Assembly: GCA_020631735.1 (NCBI GenBank)
Contig: CM036223.1
Coordinates: 5,618,191 to 5,682,190 of the forward strand
DNA length: 64,000 bases
Source: Saccharum officinarum
Lineage: Eukaryota > Streptophyta > Magnoliopsida > Poales > Poaceae
Reading direction: 5' to 3'
The position numbers were made by a program, and so were the translations under genes. Shown here piece by piece: positions 1-11,237 of this stretch. Below the pieces are notes generated by a model that saw nothing but the letters and a program-made list of their open reading frames with translations, ran no database searches and was not told where the DNA came from. Position 1 is the first letter of the stretch. Each line of letters starts with the position of its first letter.

Positions 1-165
1 GGTCTTGTAGCGTGTTAACTATCATCTATATTTTAATCTGGTTAGAGAAAAAATGAGTGTTAGTGGTGGTATGAGGAAAGGCAATTGTTCCTGCCTTTTT
101 CGTCAATTGGAATTTGATTTTTAAATGTTATTTCATCAATACACTCTGTTGTTTGATATACAATT

Positions 166-429
166 TCACTGATTCGTAATCTGGCCTTGAGTGTTTTGTT
201 CTTTTGTTACTATTCCAGTTGTTGGTATCATAGATATGTGCCATGTGTATGCCTGGACAACATATTTCTCATGTGCTATGAAATCATAATCTTTGATGTC
301 AAAATGTCTGTCAAGCAATGTATGACCAGTGCCTTCATTGTATAGATATGGTGGAATGCCAGAAACAACAATTAGCACTCTCATTTTCCGTGATGTTGAA
401 ACTGAGCCATACTCATTTGTCCATGGCAT
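166..429 (-). pseudogene. possible gene fragment, DUF4283/gag-like
   Basis: An 87-codon open frame whose middle part has the feel of a real protein: VLIVVSGIPPYLYN, then an FDIKDYDF segment and a QAYTWHISMIP segment. The spacing resembles the small N-terminal domain (V.GIPP...AWT..P..IP) seen in many grass DUF4283/CCHC-type proteins, which are often derived from retroelements. No zinc knuckle follows and the frame closes after about 87 residues, so at best this is a remnant. The family comparison is from memory. It could be a chance open frame. Confidence 0.2.
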
Positions 430-760
430 GAATTCTAATTGGAAATTGGGCGTTTAGCATGCTGTGTGCAAGGAACCTATGCTGCATTTGTTTTGCTGGT
501 AGCACTGAGAGGAATCGGATTGAAAAGAGCTAACCAATAATAGCTTAGAGTTATGGAAAGCAGAAAAGGTTACCGTCCAGCATGTACACCTATACTATAT
601 AAGCAGACAGTGCTTTGTGATTTCTTACACTTGAGTTTGAGTAGCTTCCACTTGTAATTTTCTGTGCACAAGAATGCAATTGACTAAATTTGCACCTGGA
701 AAATGTTGTTTGGATAGAAAAAGCTTGTGCTTGTGCACTGCTTGCGTCTGCCTTTTCAGG

Positions 761-1034
761 CCATAAGAAGAACGAACATCACCGGCTAGTCCGACGACGT
801 GGGAGCTTGGTTATGTGCAATTTGAGAATGAGTGCCTCCTATTTACTGAACAAGGTGAACCTTTGTCAGAAGACGAAACAATTCGGGAAACAAAGACCAA
901 CACTGGTAGCGAGAATTGAGAACATAGCTCAAAGTGCACGTCCTCCGGTAGAGATTCCTCATAATCCTGTGCACGCTGCAAGTTCTAAGGTGGAAGAAGC
1001 AAACACCGACCCGTCTCATTTTCTGATCGGTTGA
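761..1034 (+). CDS. possible last exon of an unrecognised gene
   Basis: A pyrimidine-rich tract ending in AG at 758-760 looks like a plant splice acceptor. From there one frame runs to a stop at 1032-1034, giving about 90 residues, basic at first (KKNEHHRLVRRR) and polar later. I do not recognise the protein. The following 130 bases are AT-rich with TGTAAA-type motifs, as in a 3' untranslated region. Earlier exons would lie upstream or outside the window. The open frame itself begins at 690, but the part before 761 reads like intron. Confidence 0.3.
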
Positions 1035-1160
1035 TGCGAGGATTAGTCATGGTCATCCTCTCATTTGTAGGCACTAATAGAACTGGCATTGTAAAATGTA
1101 AATACACTTTTTGGAGTAATTGTCGCAGCATAGCTGTGATGTGCTGCTGGTGTTAAGAGT

Positions 1161-1921
1161 TTGTACTATTAAGAATTTGTCCTATGTGACTTTTGTTTCC
1201 CAATAATTCCTTGGCTGTTGCCTCTTATTGATATGCTTGACCGTTTAAGGAGTGATTCTATATACCTAATAATAATTTCTGCACATTTTTTAATTTTTAC
1301 CATAGATTTCTGTCTGCCAGGTGGTCTGGACTTTCTCGCGGCCCAATTTAACTGGCCCAATGACCCACTCTAACCTGTGGTCCCTGATTTGCGTCCGGCC
1401 CATTCTTTTGGGTCAACTGTCTCACACTTGCTCGCCCCAGTCCACTGCACGTCAATTTTTCAGCCCATCAGCCCAAATCGTAAACAGCCCAGTCCAATCC
1501 AATCCAGCAATGCGGAAATATTTTTTTAGCACAAATCGTTACCTGGGCCTAGGCTGGCGCGAGCGACGACAAGAAAACGAGCCGTGGCCTGACGATGCTA
1601 CAAGCAATTGATAACCACCGCACCATGTTAACTCTTGTGATGACAAACGGATCTTTCTTTATTTACCCTCTAACACCTTCAAACCTTTACGGTGAATATT
1701 TTTTTGTTTTTTCCTTTCCGATTCCGTTTTTCACTTGGTTCTTTTTTTTTATTTTCGTCCATATTTTTTTTGTTTTCATGTTTTTGCATCAATTTTTTTT
1801 GGATCATTCATTTATTTTAGTTGCGTGTTTTCCCTTCTTTTCTCCCAAAGTTTTCGTCTACTCCGAGTTTTCTTTCCATAGTTTTTATTTTCCCAAGTGT
1901 ACCTCTCATTTTTATTTCTTA
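1161..1921. other. non-coding stretch, GGCCCA motifs then T-rich
   Basis: Positions 1330-1510 carry several GGCCCA/TGGGCC-type motifs, which are common in grass promoters. They are followed by a T-rich tract (1680-1920). No gene follows in either direction that I can support. Open frames here are low in complexity and unconvincing. Confidence 0.3.
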
Positions 1922-2412
1922 TTCCCTCCATCCAAAAAGAATGTAATTCTCGCTTCCCGAAGAGTCAACCGAGTTCGACTTTGACCAAAGTTCTAAAAAA
2001 ATACTACTCCTTCCATCCCAAAATAAGTGACGTTTTGACCTTTAGACATCAGGTTTGACCATTCGTCTTATTTAAAATTTTTGTATAAATAATATCTATT
2101 TTGTTATGACTTATTTTATCATTGAAGATAATTAATAATGATTTATTTATTTTATAATTTGTACAAAAACGTTGAATAAGACGAATGATCAAACACGATA
2201 TCAAAAAGTGAAAAACATGACTTATTTTAGGACGGAGGGAGTAATATTTACAATATAAAATAAGTATTAATAGATTAATGACGGAATATATTTTCATAAT
2301 AAATCTTAGTTGAGACATAAATGTTAATACTAATCACTACAAACTTGGTCAAACTTTAGCAAATTTGACCGGCACGATTCCCATAATTGCATTCTTTTTG
2401 GGACTGAGGGAG
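1922..2412. mobile_element. Stowaway-like MITE, older, interrupted
   Basis: The ends form an inverted repeat: TTCCCTCCATCCAAAAAGAATG at the left, and its reverse-complement counterpart (CATTCTTTTTGGGACTGAGGGA) at the right. The left end follows TA. The right flank reads TC, so the TA target duplication is imperfect. A second MITE sits inside (2007-2241), so this copy is the older one. TTTGACC/GGTCAAA motifs pair internally. No coding capacity. Confidence 0.65.
2007..2241. mobile_element. Stowaway-like MITE nested in an older MITE
   Basis: The terminal inverted repeat is CTCCTTCCATCCCAAAATAA at the left with its match TTATTTTAGGACGGAGGGAG at the right. It is flanked by TA on both sides (2005-2006 and 2242-2243), the Tc1/mariner target duplication. 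Length 235 bp, AT-rich, no coding. Its position inside 1922-2412 dates it as the later insertion. Confidence 0.75.
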
Positions 2413-2426
2413 TCCTTACGCTTCTA

Positions 2427-3261
2427 TCTCTAATACTAAACCACTTGATCGTATTTCTTTTTTAACAAATATCTCCTATTCTTTTAATAAATATTTTCAC
2501 CACTAATTTGTTGAATCTATTATATCCTTTGCTCGAGTTACATCGTTTGTCGGCTTCCTAATCAATGTGTTTGTCACATGTTTTGTCTTTTGTGTCGGAC
2601 ATGGTAGCTTTGTCCTTCTCTCTCCCAGGTCCAAACCCGTTACACCCCTACGGTCTCATATTAGTACATGCGCTATAGATTGTCGTAGATCTATGACCCT
2701 ATAAAAATCGGAGCCCTCGAGAGGGCATAAGAGATCAATAATGATGAGGCAAGGCTAAAGATATATCAATCGTACTGAAATTATGAGGACTTGCTGTTCG
2801 GAAGACTGACAGTGGAGCAATCAATTGACCCTCATGTGATATATCTACATCTTGCCAGGCTGACCTACACAAATTGTTGAGTTGTCACGGACACTAATGG
2901 CACAACTAGATCTTCCATGCAAGACGCACTTCTAGATCGTTAAGGGTACTGTAAGGGTTGCATGTTCTCTCAATCGCGTAGGGCATGCCTATGCCGCTGC
3001 AAGGAGCCTCATCTGCGCAGCCACCACCAGAGTCACGCCACACGGGCGCTGTGCCGCCCTATCACATCATTGTGCAGTGCTAGCCCATGTCTTAATGGTT
3101 GGCACACCGCCGTCCGACATTGCCTGCCCGTGCCCGATGACACTAGGCGCGCATGCTTTTGTGGCCACTGCCCACACACGGCTTCACCATACAGCCACAC
3201 CCATGACACCAATAATGTAATAAATTGTTCTCCCGTTGCAACGCACGGGTATTTTTGCTAG
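2427..3261 (+). mobile_element. non-autonomous Helitron
   Basis: The right end is a textbook Helitron terminus: a short hairpin CCCGT-TGCAACGC-ACGGG (3232-3249), eight T-rich bases, then CTAG at 3258-3261 followed by T. The proposed left end is TCTCTAATACTAAACC at 2427, preceded by A. That gives insertion between A and T, as the family requires, and a length of 835 bp. No RepHel coding region is present, so it would depend on a helper. The inside is GC-rich from 2960 and holds no protein I recognise. The left end is less certain than the right. Confidence 0.65.
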
Positions 3262-4160
3262 TAACTATTTAAGTGTCAATTGATATAGGAGTTGGAATAG
3301 TGTGCGTCCATTTATATAGTAGAGGTGTGATTCTAATATATTAGAACGAACGGATGACATAATCCGTACATTTGACTAATAAATGATAAAAAAGAGAACT
3401 CCCCCCACCCCACAATGACCTTTTCATCTATCAGCCTATCCTACCGCGCACCTCACTCTCCCCTGTCTGCATCTCACCATTATCATTCGTACGTTTGTAA
3501 TTCAAATTCAGTATGAGACCACATTTCTAATCCAAAACCAAACGAACACACCGTGGAGTCAAATTTTAAGATGTATTAAAATAGATGACGTGATTGATGC
3601 ATAAATCCCTAAAGTTGTTGAGTGACTGCGCACCACGTTGGCACGTTGGAACTTGACGCCTGCCTTGCGTAATTTTCAACAAAAATAAACATCGCATTGA
3701 GTAGAAACAGGCTCAACTCGGCTCACCTGGGCCTGCCCGGCAGGTCCACACGAGACGAGCCCAATTGGTCCAACCGGTCCAGTTCGGCCGTATCGCCGAG
3801 GCGTGGGGCCCTGTACACGCGTCACCACGCGTGGATACCACGCAAATATGGCGGTCCGCTCGCCGACCCGAGTCACTGCGCGGTGGGCCCTGCCGGTGGT
3901 GTGGGTGGGATTCGGTTCCTTCGTTGCGTTGCTTCCTTTCCTTTCCTCCCTCCCACGCGCTCGCGACGCGCAAGTCGGAGGCGGCAACCGCCTGCCCCGG
4001 GCCCGCATGGCAGCGGCGCGGCGCCTGCAGGTCAAAGCCTATCCGCCCGCGAATAGCTCCTCCCCGGGCCCGCATGTCAGCCTGACTCGCCGCCACGCGT
4101 TTTCCCCCACCCGAATCCATCCCTGCCTTCTCGCCGCGTTGCGTTGCCTCCGTCTCCTCG
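3262..4160. other. intergenic and upstream region of gene 1
   Basis: Up to about 3700 the DNA is AT-rich with no recognisable gene. From 3700 to 4160 it becomes very GC-rich (GGCCC and CGCG motifs), typical of the promoter-proximal part of a grass gene. Open frames on both strands here are products of GC content and overlap one another. Confidence 0.4.
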
Positions 4161-4162
4161 GG

Positions 4163-4168
4163 TATATA
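4163..4168 (+). promoter_or_regulatory. TATA box of gene 1
   Basis: TATATA within GGGTATATAGCC, after a GC-rich upstream region and roughly 30 bases before the start of a GC-rich leader. Transcription would start near 4190-4200. Inferred from position only. Confidence 0.55.
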
Positions 4169-4189
4169 GCCGCCAGCCGGGGATGGGAA

Positions 4190-4281
4190 CGGCCAAACCA
4201 GCAGCCGTTCGCCCACAGGAACATCGCCGCCCCAGATCGGCTACTACTTCTGGCCGGCGCCGGAGTTTGCGTCGTCGTTCG
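4190..4281 (+). other. leader exon of gene 1 (5' UTR)
   Basis: GC-rich leader ending at a good donor, TTCG|GTATGCC (GT at 4282-4283). The matching acceptor is TTCTTTCTTCAG ending at 5582, sixteen bases before the ATG. The leader intron would be 4282-5582 (1301 bp). The leaders of genes 2 and 3 end at the same donor context (G|GTATG), which supports this model. The 5' end is approximate. Confidence 0.55.
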
Positions 4282-4612
4282 GTATGCCCAACTCTCCTCC
4301 CACCTTCTTGTCTCTCTATATTATACCTGCGCGTATTTCGGTTAGATTTTTTTGGTTCCACAAGTTTAGGAATACATGTGGTGTGTGTGTGTGTAGATCG
4401 ATGATTTTTGCTTGTTATCATCGTGCTTGAGTTCTGTGGATATTGTGTGATCTGTCGATCTGAAGTGCGTGGCTGTACTTGTAAAGATCCTCCAAATTAA
4501 CCCCCTCCCCTGTTTGATCGAGGTGGAGAAGGGAAATTTATCGTGCATAGGGGATTTTGTGGATCCAGCAATGATTAGGGTGGAGGATTTAATAATAAAT
4601 TAAAATGTTTTA

Positions 4613-4842
4613 GGGGTGTTTGGTTCGATGAGTTAAAGTTTAATAAACACTGTAGTAGTTTCGTCTTATTTGACAAAAAGTTTTCAATTTTGGACTAATT
4701 AGGCTTAATAGATTCGTCTCGTAAATTACTCCTGATCTGTGCCGACATGCATGCAATTAGTCTACATTTAGTACTCCATGTATTTGAGAGAATATTGATG
4801 TGATGTGAGTTAAACTTTAACACATCGAAACCAAACAGGCCC
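4613..4842. mobile_element. Tourist-like MITE in the leader intron of gene 1
   Basis: Inverted termini GGGGTGTTTGGTTCGATG and CATCGAAACCAAACAGGCCC, flanked by TTA on both sides (4610-4612 and 4843-4845). This is the PIF/Harbinger target duplication. Length 230 bp, no coding. Confidence 0.8.
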
Positions 4843-4845
4843 TTA

Positions 4846-5582
4846 GGGTTGGAATTTGGGCAACCAGTAGATCCTAGTACTTTTGGTGGCGAAAAAGGCA
4901 ACGATTAGGGTCTGTTCTGCTTGCCAATACAGAGTATATTCAGTTATCTAAGGCCGATACAGTAGCATGCTGAAGTGATGTGCAGTAGGAAATTGGAATG
5001 ATACTCGACCATTATGATAGATATGCAATTCCATTTGTAATTCTTTTTATAGGAATCGTTTGGCTTGCGTGTTGCAATGCACAATTAGCTACTAGTATGT
5101 CTTAGACGCATCGTTTTTTCTTCCTTCAGCAATTATACACAGCTGTCTTTTTTTAGCTGCTCTGTTTTAGCATTCTTCTGATCCCCACTAAGCTTGGATC
5201 ACAAGTTGTGTAAGGAGAGGGCAGTAGAACTGTAGAAGCAGTATTCGGATAGAAACAACCTTTTCATTTTTTCTATGAGTTAACTTCATTAATAAAACTG
5301 ACTTCATCTAGAAAAGATGTTCTTACAGTATTACTACATTCATCCTGTTCCAATATACTAGTATACCGTTCGATTTCATCAGTACACTACCACATCCAAA
5401 CTAAAGCTAGTCTACTTTTGTCCCTGCATCACCTGTTTCATTGCCGTGCATTCTGTTGCTGATATATTGAATTTACTCACTCCATTCTTCCATCTTGTTT
5501 CAGTCTGCATTCATCTTGTTTCAAAATACACTTCAGCTGGCTCACAGTTTGATATATATACTCTTGCATGTTCTTTCTTCAG
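4846..5582 (+). other. remainder of the leader intron of gene 1
   Basis: AT-rich intron sequence ending in the acceptor at 5581-5582. Around 5065-5095 there is a weak resemblance to a Helitron 3' end (CGTGTTGCAATGCAC then CTAG), without a matching hairpin or partner. Nothing else recognisable. Confidence 0.4.
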
Positions 5583-5598
5583 GTGACTTGGGGAGACA

Positions 5599-6600
5599 AT
5601 GGGAGGAGGGAAGGACAAGCATGACGAGAGCGACAAGGGGCTCTTCTCAAACATGATGCACGGCGTTGCCGGTGGCCATGGGTACCCCCACCAGGGATAC
5701 CCTCCGCAGGGCTACCCGCCAGCACCAGGAGCATACCCACCTCCCCCAGGGGCGTATCCTCCTCCTCCAGGGGCATACCCACCTCCACCTGGGGCGTACC
5801 CACCACAACATGGGTACCCTCAGCCGGGTGGCTACCCACCGCAAGGTGGATATCCTCCTGCAGGCTACCCCGGCTCATCTCACCAGGGTATGATCTTCTC
5901 TTCAGTTCTATACTAATCTTTTAAAGTAGATTGAGATCAGAATGGCTAGTAGTAGCATCGGTACTGACTCAACATGGTGTGAATTGCTCTAAAATTATAT
6001 GCTTTGCCTTCTAAATCATAGAGACTTGGCCATAACAATAGCTAGCACAGCAAAAGGAACAGCCATGAGAGTATCTAATTTGTCCAACTCCAGCAAATAC
6101 TTGTGCCTTTTCTATTTACAAATAATAATGATATTTAAACAGTTTATTGAGGAGTTTGAGATTGCAGAACTGTACTTTCTCATACACTTGCACTAACATT
6201 ATAACCTGATCTCGTTGTAATGTTGGAAATTGGTATTTCTGTTCCACTGATCCAGTAAAATGTTGGAGCTCATTTCATGCTAATGTCTCTTGTGATTTCA
6301 GGTTATGGAAGCAGCCACGGTGGGAGCCACATGGGGATGGGGACAGTTCTAGCTGGAGGTGCCGCCGCAGCCGCCGCTGCTTACGGAGCACACAAGCTTT
6401 CTCATGGCCATAGCGGACACGGTGGACATGGGGTCTTTGGAGGCTATGGTCATGGTGGTTACGGCCATGGCTACGGTGGCCACGGCAAGTTCAAGCATGG
6501 TCATGGCCACCACGGCAAGTTCAAGCACGGTCACGGCAAGTTCAAGCATGGCAAGCATGGGCACGGCATGCTCGGTGGCAAGTTCAAGAAGTGGAAGTGA
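5599..6600 (+). CDS. gene 1: glycine- and proline-rich GPRP-type protein, XYPPX repeats
   Basis: Two coding exons, 5599-5887 and 6302-6600, joined across an intron with GTATGA...TTTCAG borders (5888-6301). The joint keeps the frame (codon GGT split G/GT), giving 195 residues. The N-terminus MGGGKDKHDESDKGLFSNMM matches the conserved start of plant GPRP proteins. Residues 28-92 are GYPPQ/GAYPPPP repeats (XYPPX type). Then comes a Gly/Ala-rich hydrophobic stretch (GTVLAGGAAAAAAAYGAHKL). The tail is made of HGHGGYGHG and HGKFKHG repeats ending KFKKWK. Plant GPRPs are small, largely disordered proteins of uncertain biochemical role, so I assign no activity. The start is chosen because it matches the family N-terminus and lies just after the leader-intron acceptor. 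No lesion is visible. Likely an expressed host gene. Confidence 0.88.
5888..6301 (+). other. coding intron of gene 1
   Basis: GT-AG intron of 414 bp. Donor CAGG|GTATGA and acceptor GTGATTTCAG|GTTATGG restore the reading frame between the proline-rich and the histidine/glycine-rich halves. Confidence 0.8.
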
Positions 6601-7018
6601 TGTTTCTCTCCATGGTTGAATCATAACTGAACTCGTATGCAGGCTTCCAGCACATCTGTTGCCTGGAACGCCTTTGCAGTGTATCTAGCAGGGTGATCGC
6701 TTACTCATCCTTCATCTATATTTGCAGTAATCTAGCTTGTGGCGAGTGACATGATTGCTAATAAGTGACATAATAACCATTTGCTGTCTTGCTGGTACGC
6801 TGTACTATGTTGATGTTGTGGATGAAGCGCCCTGAGCCGCAGAAGATTATATCCTGTGTGTTGGAATGGTCGTACCCTGCGTTTACCCTGCTCATGCAGG
6901 CACTGAATGTTTCTGTTGCCAGTAAATCATTGCTGAAGTACTTGTTGCTGGTGTCTGAAAAGATGTGTGAATATTATGCGCTGAAAAGATCAACTGTTTC
7001 TGTGCTTGAAATGCTGAA
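6601..7018. other. 3' untranslated region of gene 1 and downstream
   Basis: AT-rich DNA after the stop. The poly(A) region is probably within 6700-6900. Open frames near 6789-7073 have no recognisable protein and run into a MITE. Confidence 0.35.
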
Positions 7019-7279
7019 GCCGTGTTTAGATCGCCGAATCGGGCGCCTGATGTACTGTGCCGAATTACTGTAGCTTTTGTTTTTATTTGGTAATAATTAT
7101 CTAAACTTTGATTAATTAGGCTTAAAATGTTCGTCTCGCAAAGTACAATAAAACTGTGCAATTAGTTTTTGATTTCATCTACATTTAGTACTTCATATAT
7201 GTGCCGACATTTTAATGTGATGGAGAATTTTCTTTTTGCATAGTGGAATTTAGGGGTGAATTTGGTATCTAAACAAGGC
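7019..7279. mobile_element. MITE with GCC-TGTTTAGAT termini
   Basis: Left end GCCGTGTTTAGAT and right end ATCTAAACAAGGC are near-perfect inverted repeats. A 5-bp CTGAA direct repeat lies on both sides (7014-7018 and 7280-7284). The inner GGCTTAAAATGTTCGTCTCG box and CTACATTTAGTACT box resemble those of the Tourist-like copy at 4613-4842, so the two are probably related. Confidence 0.6.
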
Positions 7280-7327
7280 CTGAATAGTAGATGTTAGGGT
7301 TTAGAGAGTACAATTATGAGTGAATAA

Positions 7328-7631
7328 GAGCATTTCCAGTAGTCTCCCTTTTCTAATCTCAATGAGAAAAAACTGTTATTTTGGAGATCTTATAGCTCCA
7401 GCAGCTCAAATCTAACCCCAATAAGAAAAAAAATTCTTAGTCGCTCAAATCTTAGTCTCACTCCTCAAATAAAGGGTAGACTTTTACTCTCCAAATCCAC
7501 TATTTTTCTCATTAGGGTTTGGATTTTCTCGTTCTGGTGGAGAGAAACCTTCAAAATCTCAAAACACCTTTTGCATCTCCCCGATAACTAGTTTTTAAGG
7601 TTGGAGTTTTCTCGTACTTCTGGAGACGCTC
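7328..7631. mobile_element. Tourist-like MITE (GAGCATTTCCAG)
   Basis: Left terminus GAGCATTTCCAGTAG and right terminus CTTCTGGAGACGCTC are inverted repeats with mismatches. TAA flanks both ends (7325-7327 and 7632-7634), fitting PIF/Harbinger. No coding. Confidence 0.75.
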
Positions 7632-7705
7632 TAAGTATATGTATAATGTATGTGTGGCCGTATATGTTGTATGTATATGTGTGCCGGGTGGGAAAAAGGA
7701 ACGGC

Positions 7706-8622
7706 AGCACTGACGCCCGCGCCTGTTGCAACGTCCGCGCAAGATGCACGCACAGACGGGGGCCGTCTGCGCCACTCCTCCACGCTTCCATGCTTCTCAC
7801 ACCCCTCCACGCCTGCTGCACCGCTCCCCTCTATGCACGGTGCCCTCGACAAGTGGCTCACATTGCAATGTGCACAACATCCCTGATCTACTTCCGAAAT
7901 ATCCAACTAAAACAATTGCAACTTACATACGAAACAACTGAAACATTCAAAACATATGCCTGACACATGCAAAAACACATGAAAAGCAATTGCACACATA
8001 TGCAATATCTAGATAAAACACTTGCAACATATGTGTGAAACATATGCACATTTAGATAAACACACTTGCAACATATATTTTAAAAAACCGATGAAACATT
8101 GGGAACAGACACTTACAACATACGTGTACAATTATTGCAACATATGCAACATCCCGATCCACTTTTGCAACATCCGCATGAAAACAATTGAAACATACCT
8201 ATAAAACATGTGAAACACTGAAACATGCGTTTGCAACATGGTGGAGCCCGGGCCTGGGCAATTCTAGCCTTCGAGGTCGGAGCCGACGCCGCGTGAGCAC
8301 CACCACCACCATCGCTAGCAGCACCGGGCTTGCCTCGGCTGGGCGGGCGGCGCGCGCGACGGGCGGGAGCAAGCGACGCGGGATGGGCGAGCGTGACGGG
8401 CGGGAGCTAGCTAGATGGGCGCACGGCAGCAGCGAGCTGGAGTGGGCGCGCGGCGCCTGGACAGGAAGGCAACAGCTGGAGAAGGCTGCCGCGTTGGAGA
8501 TGGGCGGCGGTGGGTGGACGACGTGGTGGATGCGCCCGCCGCGGTCGGAAGAGATTTGTTGGGCCCGATCGTTGGCCAGGTCCAGGAACGGTCCGTTGGA
8601 GAGAACCCTGCTAGCATTATCG
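7706..8622. mobile_element. CAACATATG-repeat element, copy A
   Basis: From 7860 to 8245 there are many short repeats built on CAACATATG/GAAACA (for example TTGCAACATATGCAACAT), followed by a GC-rich block to about 8600. Copies B (about 9601-10320, opposite orientation) and C (16985-17948) share the repeat block and its order. Outer ends with CTAGC and GGACC/GGCC motifs look like degenerate inverted repeats, so I infer a non-autonomous DNA transposon. Boundaries are approximate, and superfamily and target duplication are not resolved. Open frames in the GC-rich part look like artefacts. Confidence 0.45.
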
Positions 8623-9600
8623 AAAAAGAACAAGAGACTAACCAAATTTTACTTTCGTTCCTCTCTAGTTTCTCCTTTTCTTCTCGAACCCTATCTTTTC
8701 ATCCTCATCCCCAATTTCTAGTCGATTTAAGCCCAATTTCTAGTCGATTTATTACTCAGATCTTTTTGTGACAAAAGCTACTCCGTCACATCAAAATTCA
8801 AATGCAATTATCAGCACCGAAAGTAGCCATTTTCGACTTGGCACACGAACGGGTAGGCATGTTCGGCACACCTATGGTGGGTGTCGCGACTCGCGAGCAT
8901 GGTTGTCAAGAATCTTGATCTCATCCGATGCGATGCGATCTTACGATGTCAAAAGGTCCTACTAAATGTTCGTACTATTTCTAATCTAAATTTTATAATT
9001 TCCAAAGTTTGTGTGTGTTAATTGACGCAGAAATGTGCAACACAGGGCTTTTAATTTGTGAAGTTAAAAACCATTATTCTTGCTCAAGGTCTGCATCTCT
9101 TTAGGATTCCTCGCACACGTGTCGCGTGTGACTGCCTTCTGTGTATATATCCATTGTGATATTTTTGTGAGCCAAAACAAGGTGAACTGGAGCACGAATC
9201 CGACGACGGCCGCACAGAGCTGCAGAACGGCCGGCGGCGCGGTGGCGGCCCCGGCTTGACGAGGCACAGGATCTCGCAGCCGATGCCTTGGTCAGAGCCA
9301 CTGAAGTCTCCGGCAGAGGGGGAGAGTTCTGGAGAAACGTTTTTTCATGCTTTGCGCGAGCGTTTTTTTTTTTTAACCATTTTCAGATAATGGACCGAAT
9401 GGCGACGTAGACTTTAGCAGTAGGCCAAGCATGGCCCAAACGTCTCTCTCTTTGTTGCTTCTTTAACAGGCCCCATCTAGAACAGGGTACAGTTCGTGTC
9501 GGGCCGGCTAGCAAAAAAAAAAAAAAGTCCTGTCGGGCCTGATAATGCTGGCACAATTCAAGGATACCATGCATTTTTTTTACTTTCCTCTCAAAAATGG
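8623..9600. other. intergenic, nothing recognised
   Basis: Mixed composition. Short open frames on the minus strand at 9064-9301 are GC-driven. There is a poly-T run at 9365-9375 and poly-A at 9513-9526. No gene or element with defined ends found. Confidence 0.3.
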
Positions 9601-10320
9601 AAATGCTACGTACATGGTGTCCGGACGACTCATGTGGGCCTGCATAATTGCCCAATAAACCTTTGTTCCGCTCGTTTTTTTTATTACGGTATCTGTGTCT
9701 GTCTCTTCCGTAGCGTCGGTTGGATAAGGAAAGGAGGAGACGAGAGACCTGCTCCGCACGTCGATGGTGACCCGCCTTCTCCTGCTCCGCAGGCCGCCCA
9801 GCTGCTCCTGCTCTGCTGCTCGCTCCGTCGTTGACGGTCACCCTGCACTGCTCCTTCCCCTGCTCCACCGGCCGCCTTGCTGCTTCTGCTCTGCAGCCCG
9901 CTTCGCCTGACGGCGCGGACACCGCCACGCCAACGCGTGGCGACCGCTTCCTCGGCCGCCAGCTAGCCATTAAGGCCACTGCGCAAGGAGAAGCATCGGG
10001 CCCTGGCGCGGAAGCCCTCCGGCCTCGCCTCTTGCTACGGCTATGGCGCCCCGATGCAGATGGCGGAGGAGGCCGCACCGAGATATGATGTATGTTGCAA
10101 GTGTACATTTTAAATATTTCAGGTGTTTTATAGGTACGATGCAAGTGTTTTATAAGGATATTGCAAAAGTAGATCGGGATGTTACACATGTTGCAATGGG
10201 TTATACACGTATGTAGTGTATGCTCCAAATGTTTCATCTTTTTCAGACATATGATGTAAGTGTTTCATTCGGATGTTGCAAAACTAGATCGGGATGTTGC
10301 ATATCCAGGATATTCTTCTT
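9601..10320. mobile_element. CAACATATG-repeat element, copy B (inverted)
   Basis: Begins with ATGCTACGTACATGGTGTCC and a CATGTGGGCC box, comparable to the outer end of copy C (GTGCTAGCGTCC, CACATGTGGCCC). A GC-rich block follows (9740-10080), then repeats such as GATGTTGCATAT and GCAAGTGTTT, the complement of those in copies A and C. The right boundary is not defined. Confidence 0.4.
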
Positions 10321-10624
10321 ACTTTTGAAATTCATTCCATTACTATACTATGGTTATGTAATTAATGATTAAACCTGCAAGTTACTCCTAGGATTACCAT
10401 CAGCTATGTGAACGCTAGAATCTGTCCCATCGGCTATGAACTTTTGCCACTAATTCCTAGGATTCAGGGTAGCCTTTTACGAAATTTAATGGAACCATTT
10501 TAGTCAAGGAAAATTCCAAATTACTCCTCTAAATCTGGGCGACGTCTAGATAAGACACTAAAGTAATATTTGATTTGGTTTATTTACTCCCTGAAGTCCT
10601 GACACTATGCCAGAAAACGCTATC

Positions 10625-11035
10625 TGTGACGCGTCTAGAGGGTCATCAGTGACGCGTAAAACAAGCGTCACTGTTTATGCATCACAGATAAGGGTACATT
10701 AGTGACGTGTAAATACGCGTCACTGATAAGAAAAAATCTGTGACGCGTATTTACAACACGTGTCACGGATAACGGTAATGCGCGTCACTGATAAGAAAGA
10801 AAGGGTGACGCGGGTTTAGAACATGCGTCACGGATAATGGTAACACGCGTCACTGATAAGACAAAAAGAGTGACGCTGGTTTAGAACACGCGTCACGGAT
10901 AACGGTAACACGCGTCACTGATAAGAAACAAAGGGTGACGCGAATTCACTACACGCGTCACTAATAAGGCTATATGAGTGACGCGAATTGAGAATGCGTG
11001 TCACTTATAGAATATAACTAGTGACGCGTGCTAAT
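10625..11035. repeat. left subterminal repeats of CACTA element 1
   Basis: Roughly a dozen GTGACGCG or CGCGTCAC motifs in both orientations, often separated by CGGATAACGGTAA or TGATAAGA spacers. Many neighbouring pairs can form hairpins. This is the usual layout of transposase-accessory binding sites in CACTA elements. Confidence 0.8.
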
Positions 11036-11237
11036 GATACAGTGACAGTCACAATTTCATCAGAATCACACATTGTTTATATATATATATATATATATGA
11101 AAGCCATTAATATATAACATGTTTATAGATTCACATTTATATCAATCGTTCACAACTTCAAAATCCATCATAACTTGTTCTAAATCCATCTAAACATCAC
11201 TGGGACCCACAATGATAATAGCAAACACACACAAAAG

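Noticed and set aside
3676..4421. Several overlapping open frames on both strands upstream of gene 1
   Set aside because: All are by-products of a GC-rich promoter and leader; none has a recognisable start or domain.
5065..5096. Helitron-like end CGTGTTGCAATGCAC...CTAG in the leader intron of gene 1
   Set aside because: Hairpin is poor and spacing to CTAG is off; no partner end found.
9383..10237. 284-codon minus-strand open frame
   Set aside because: It reads through copy B of the CAACATATG-repeat family (giving CNICN/HL repeats) and a GC-rich block. Not a gene.
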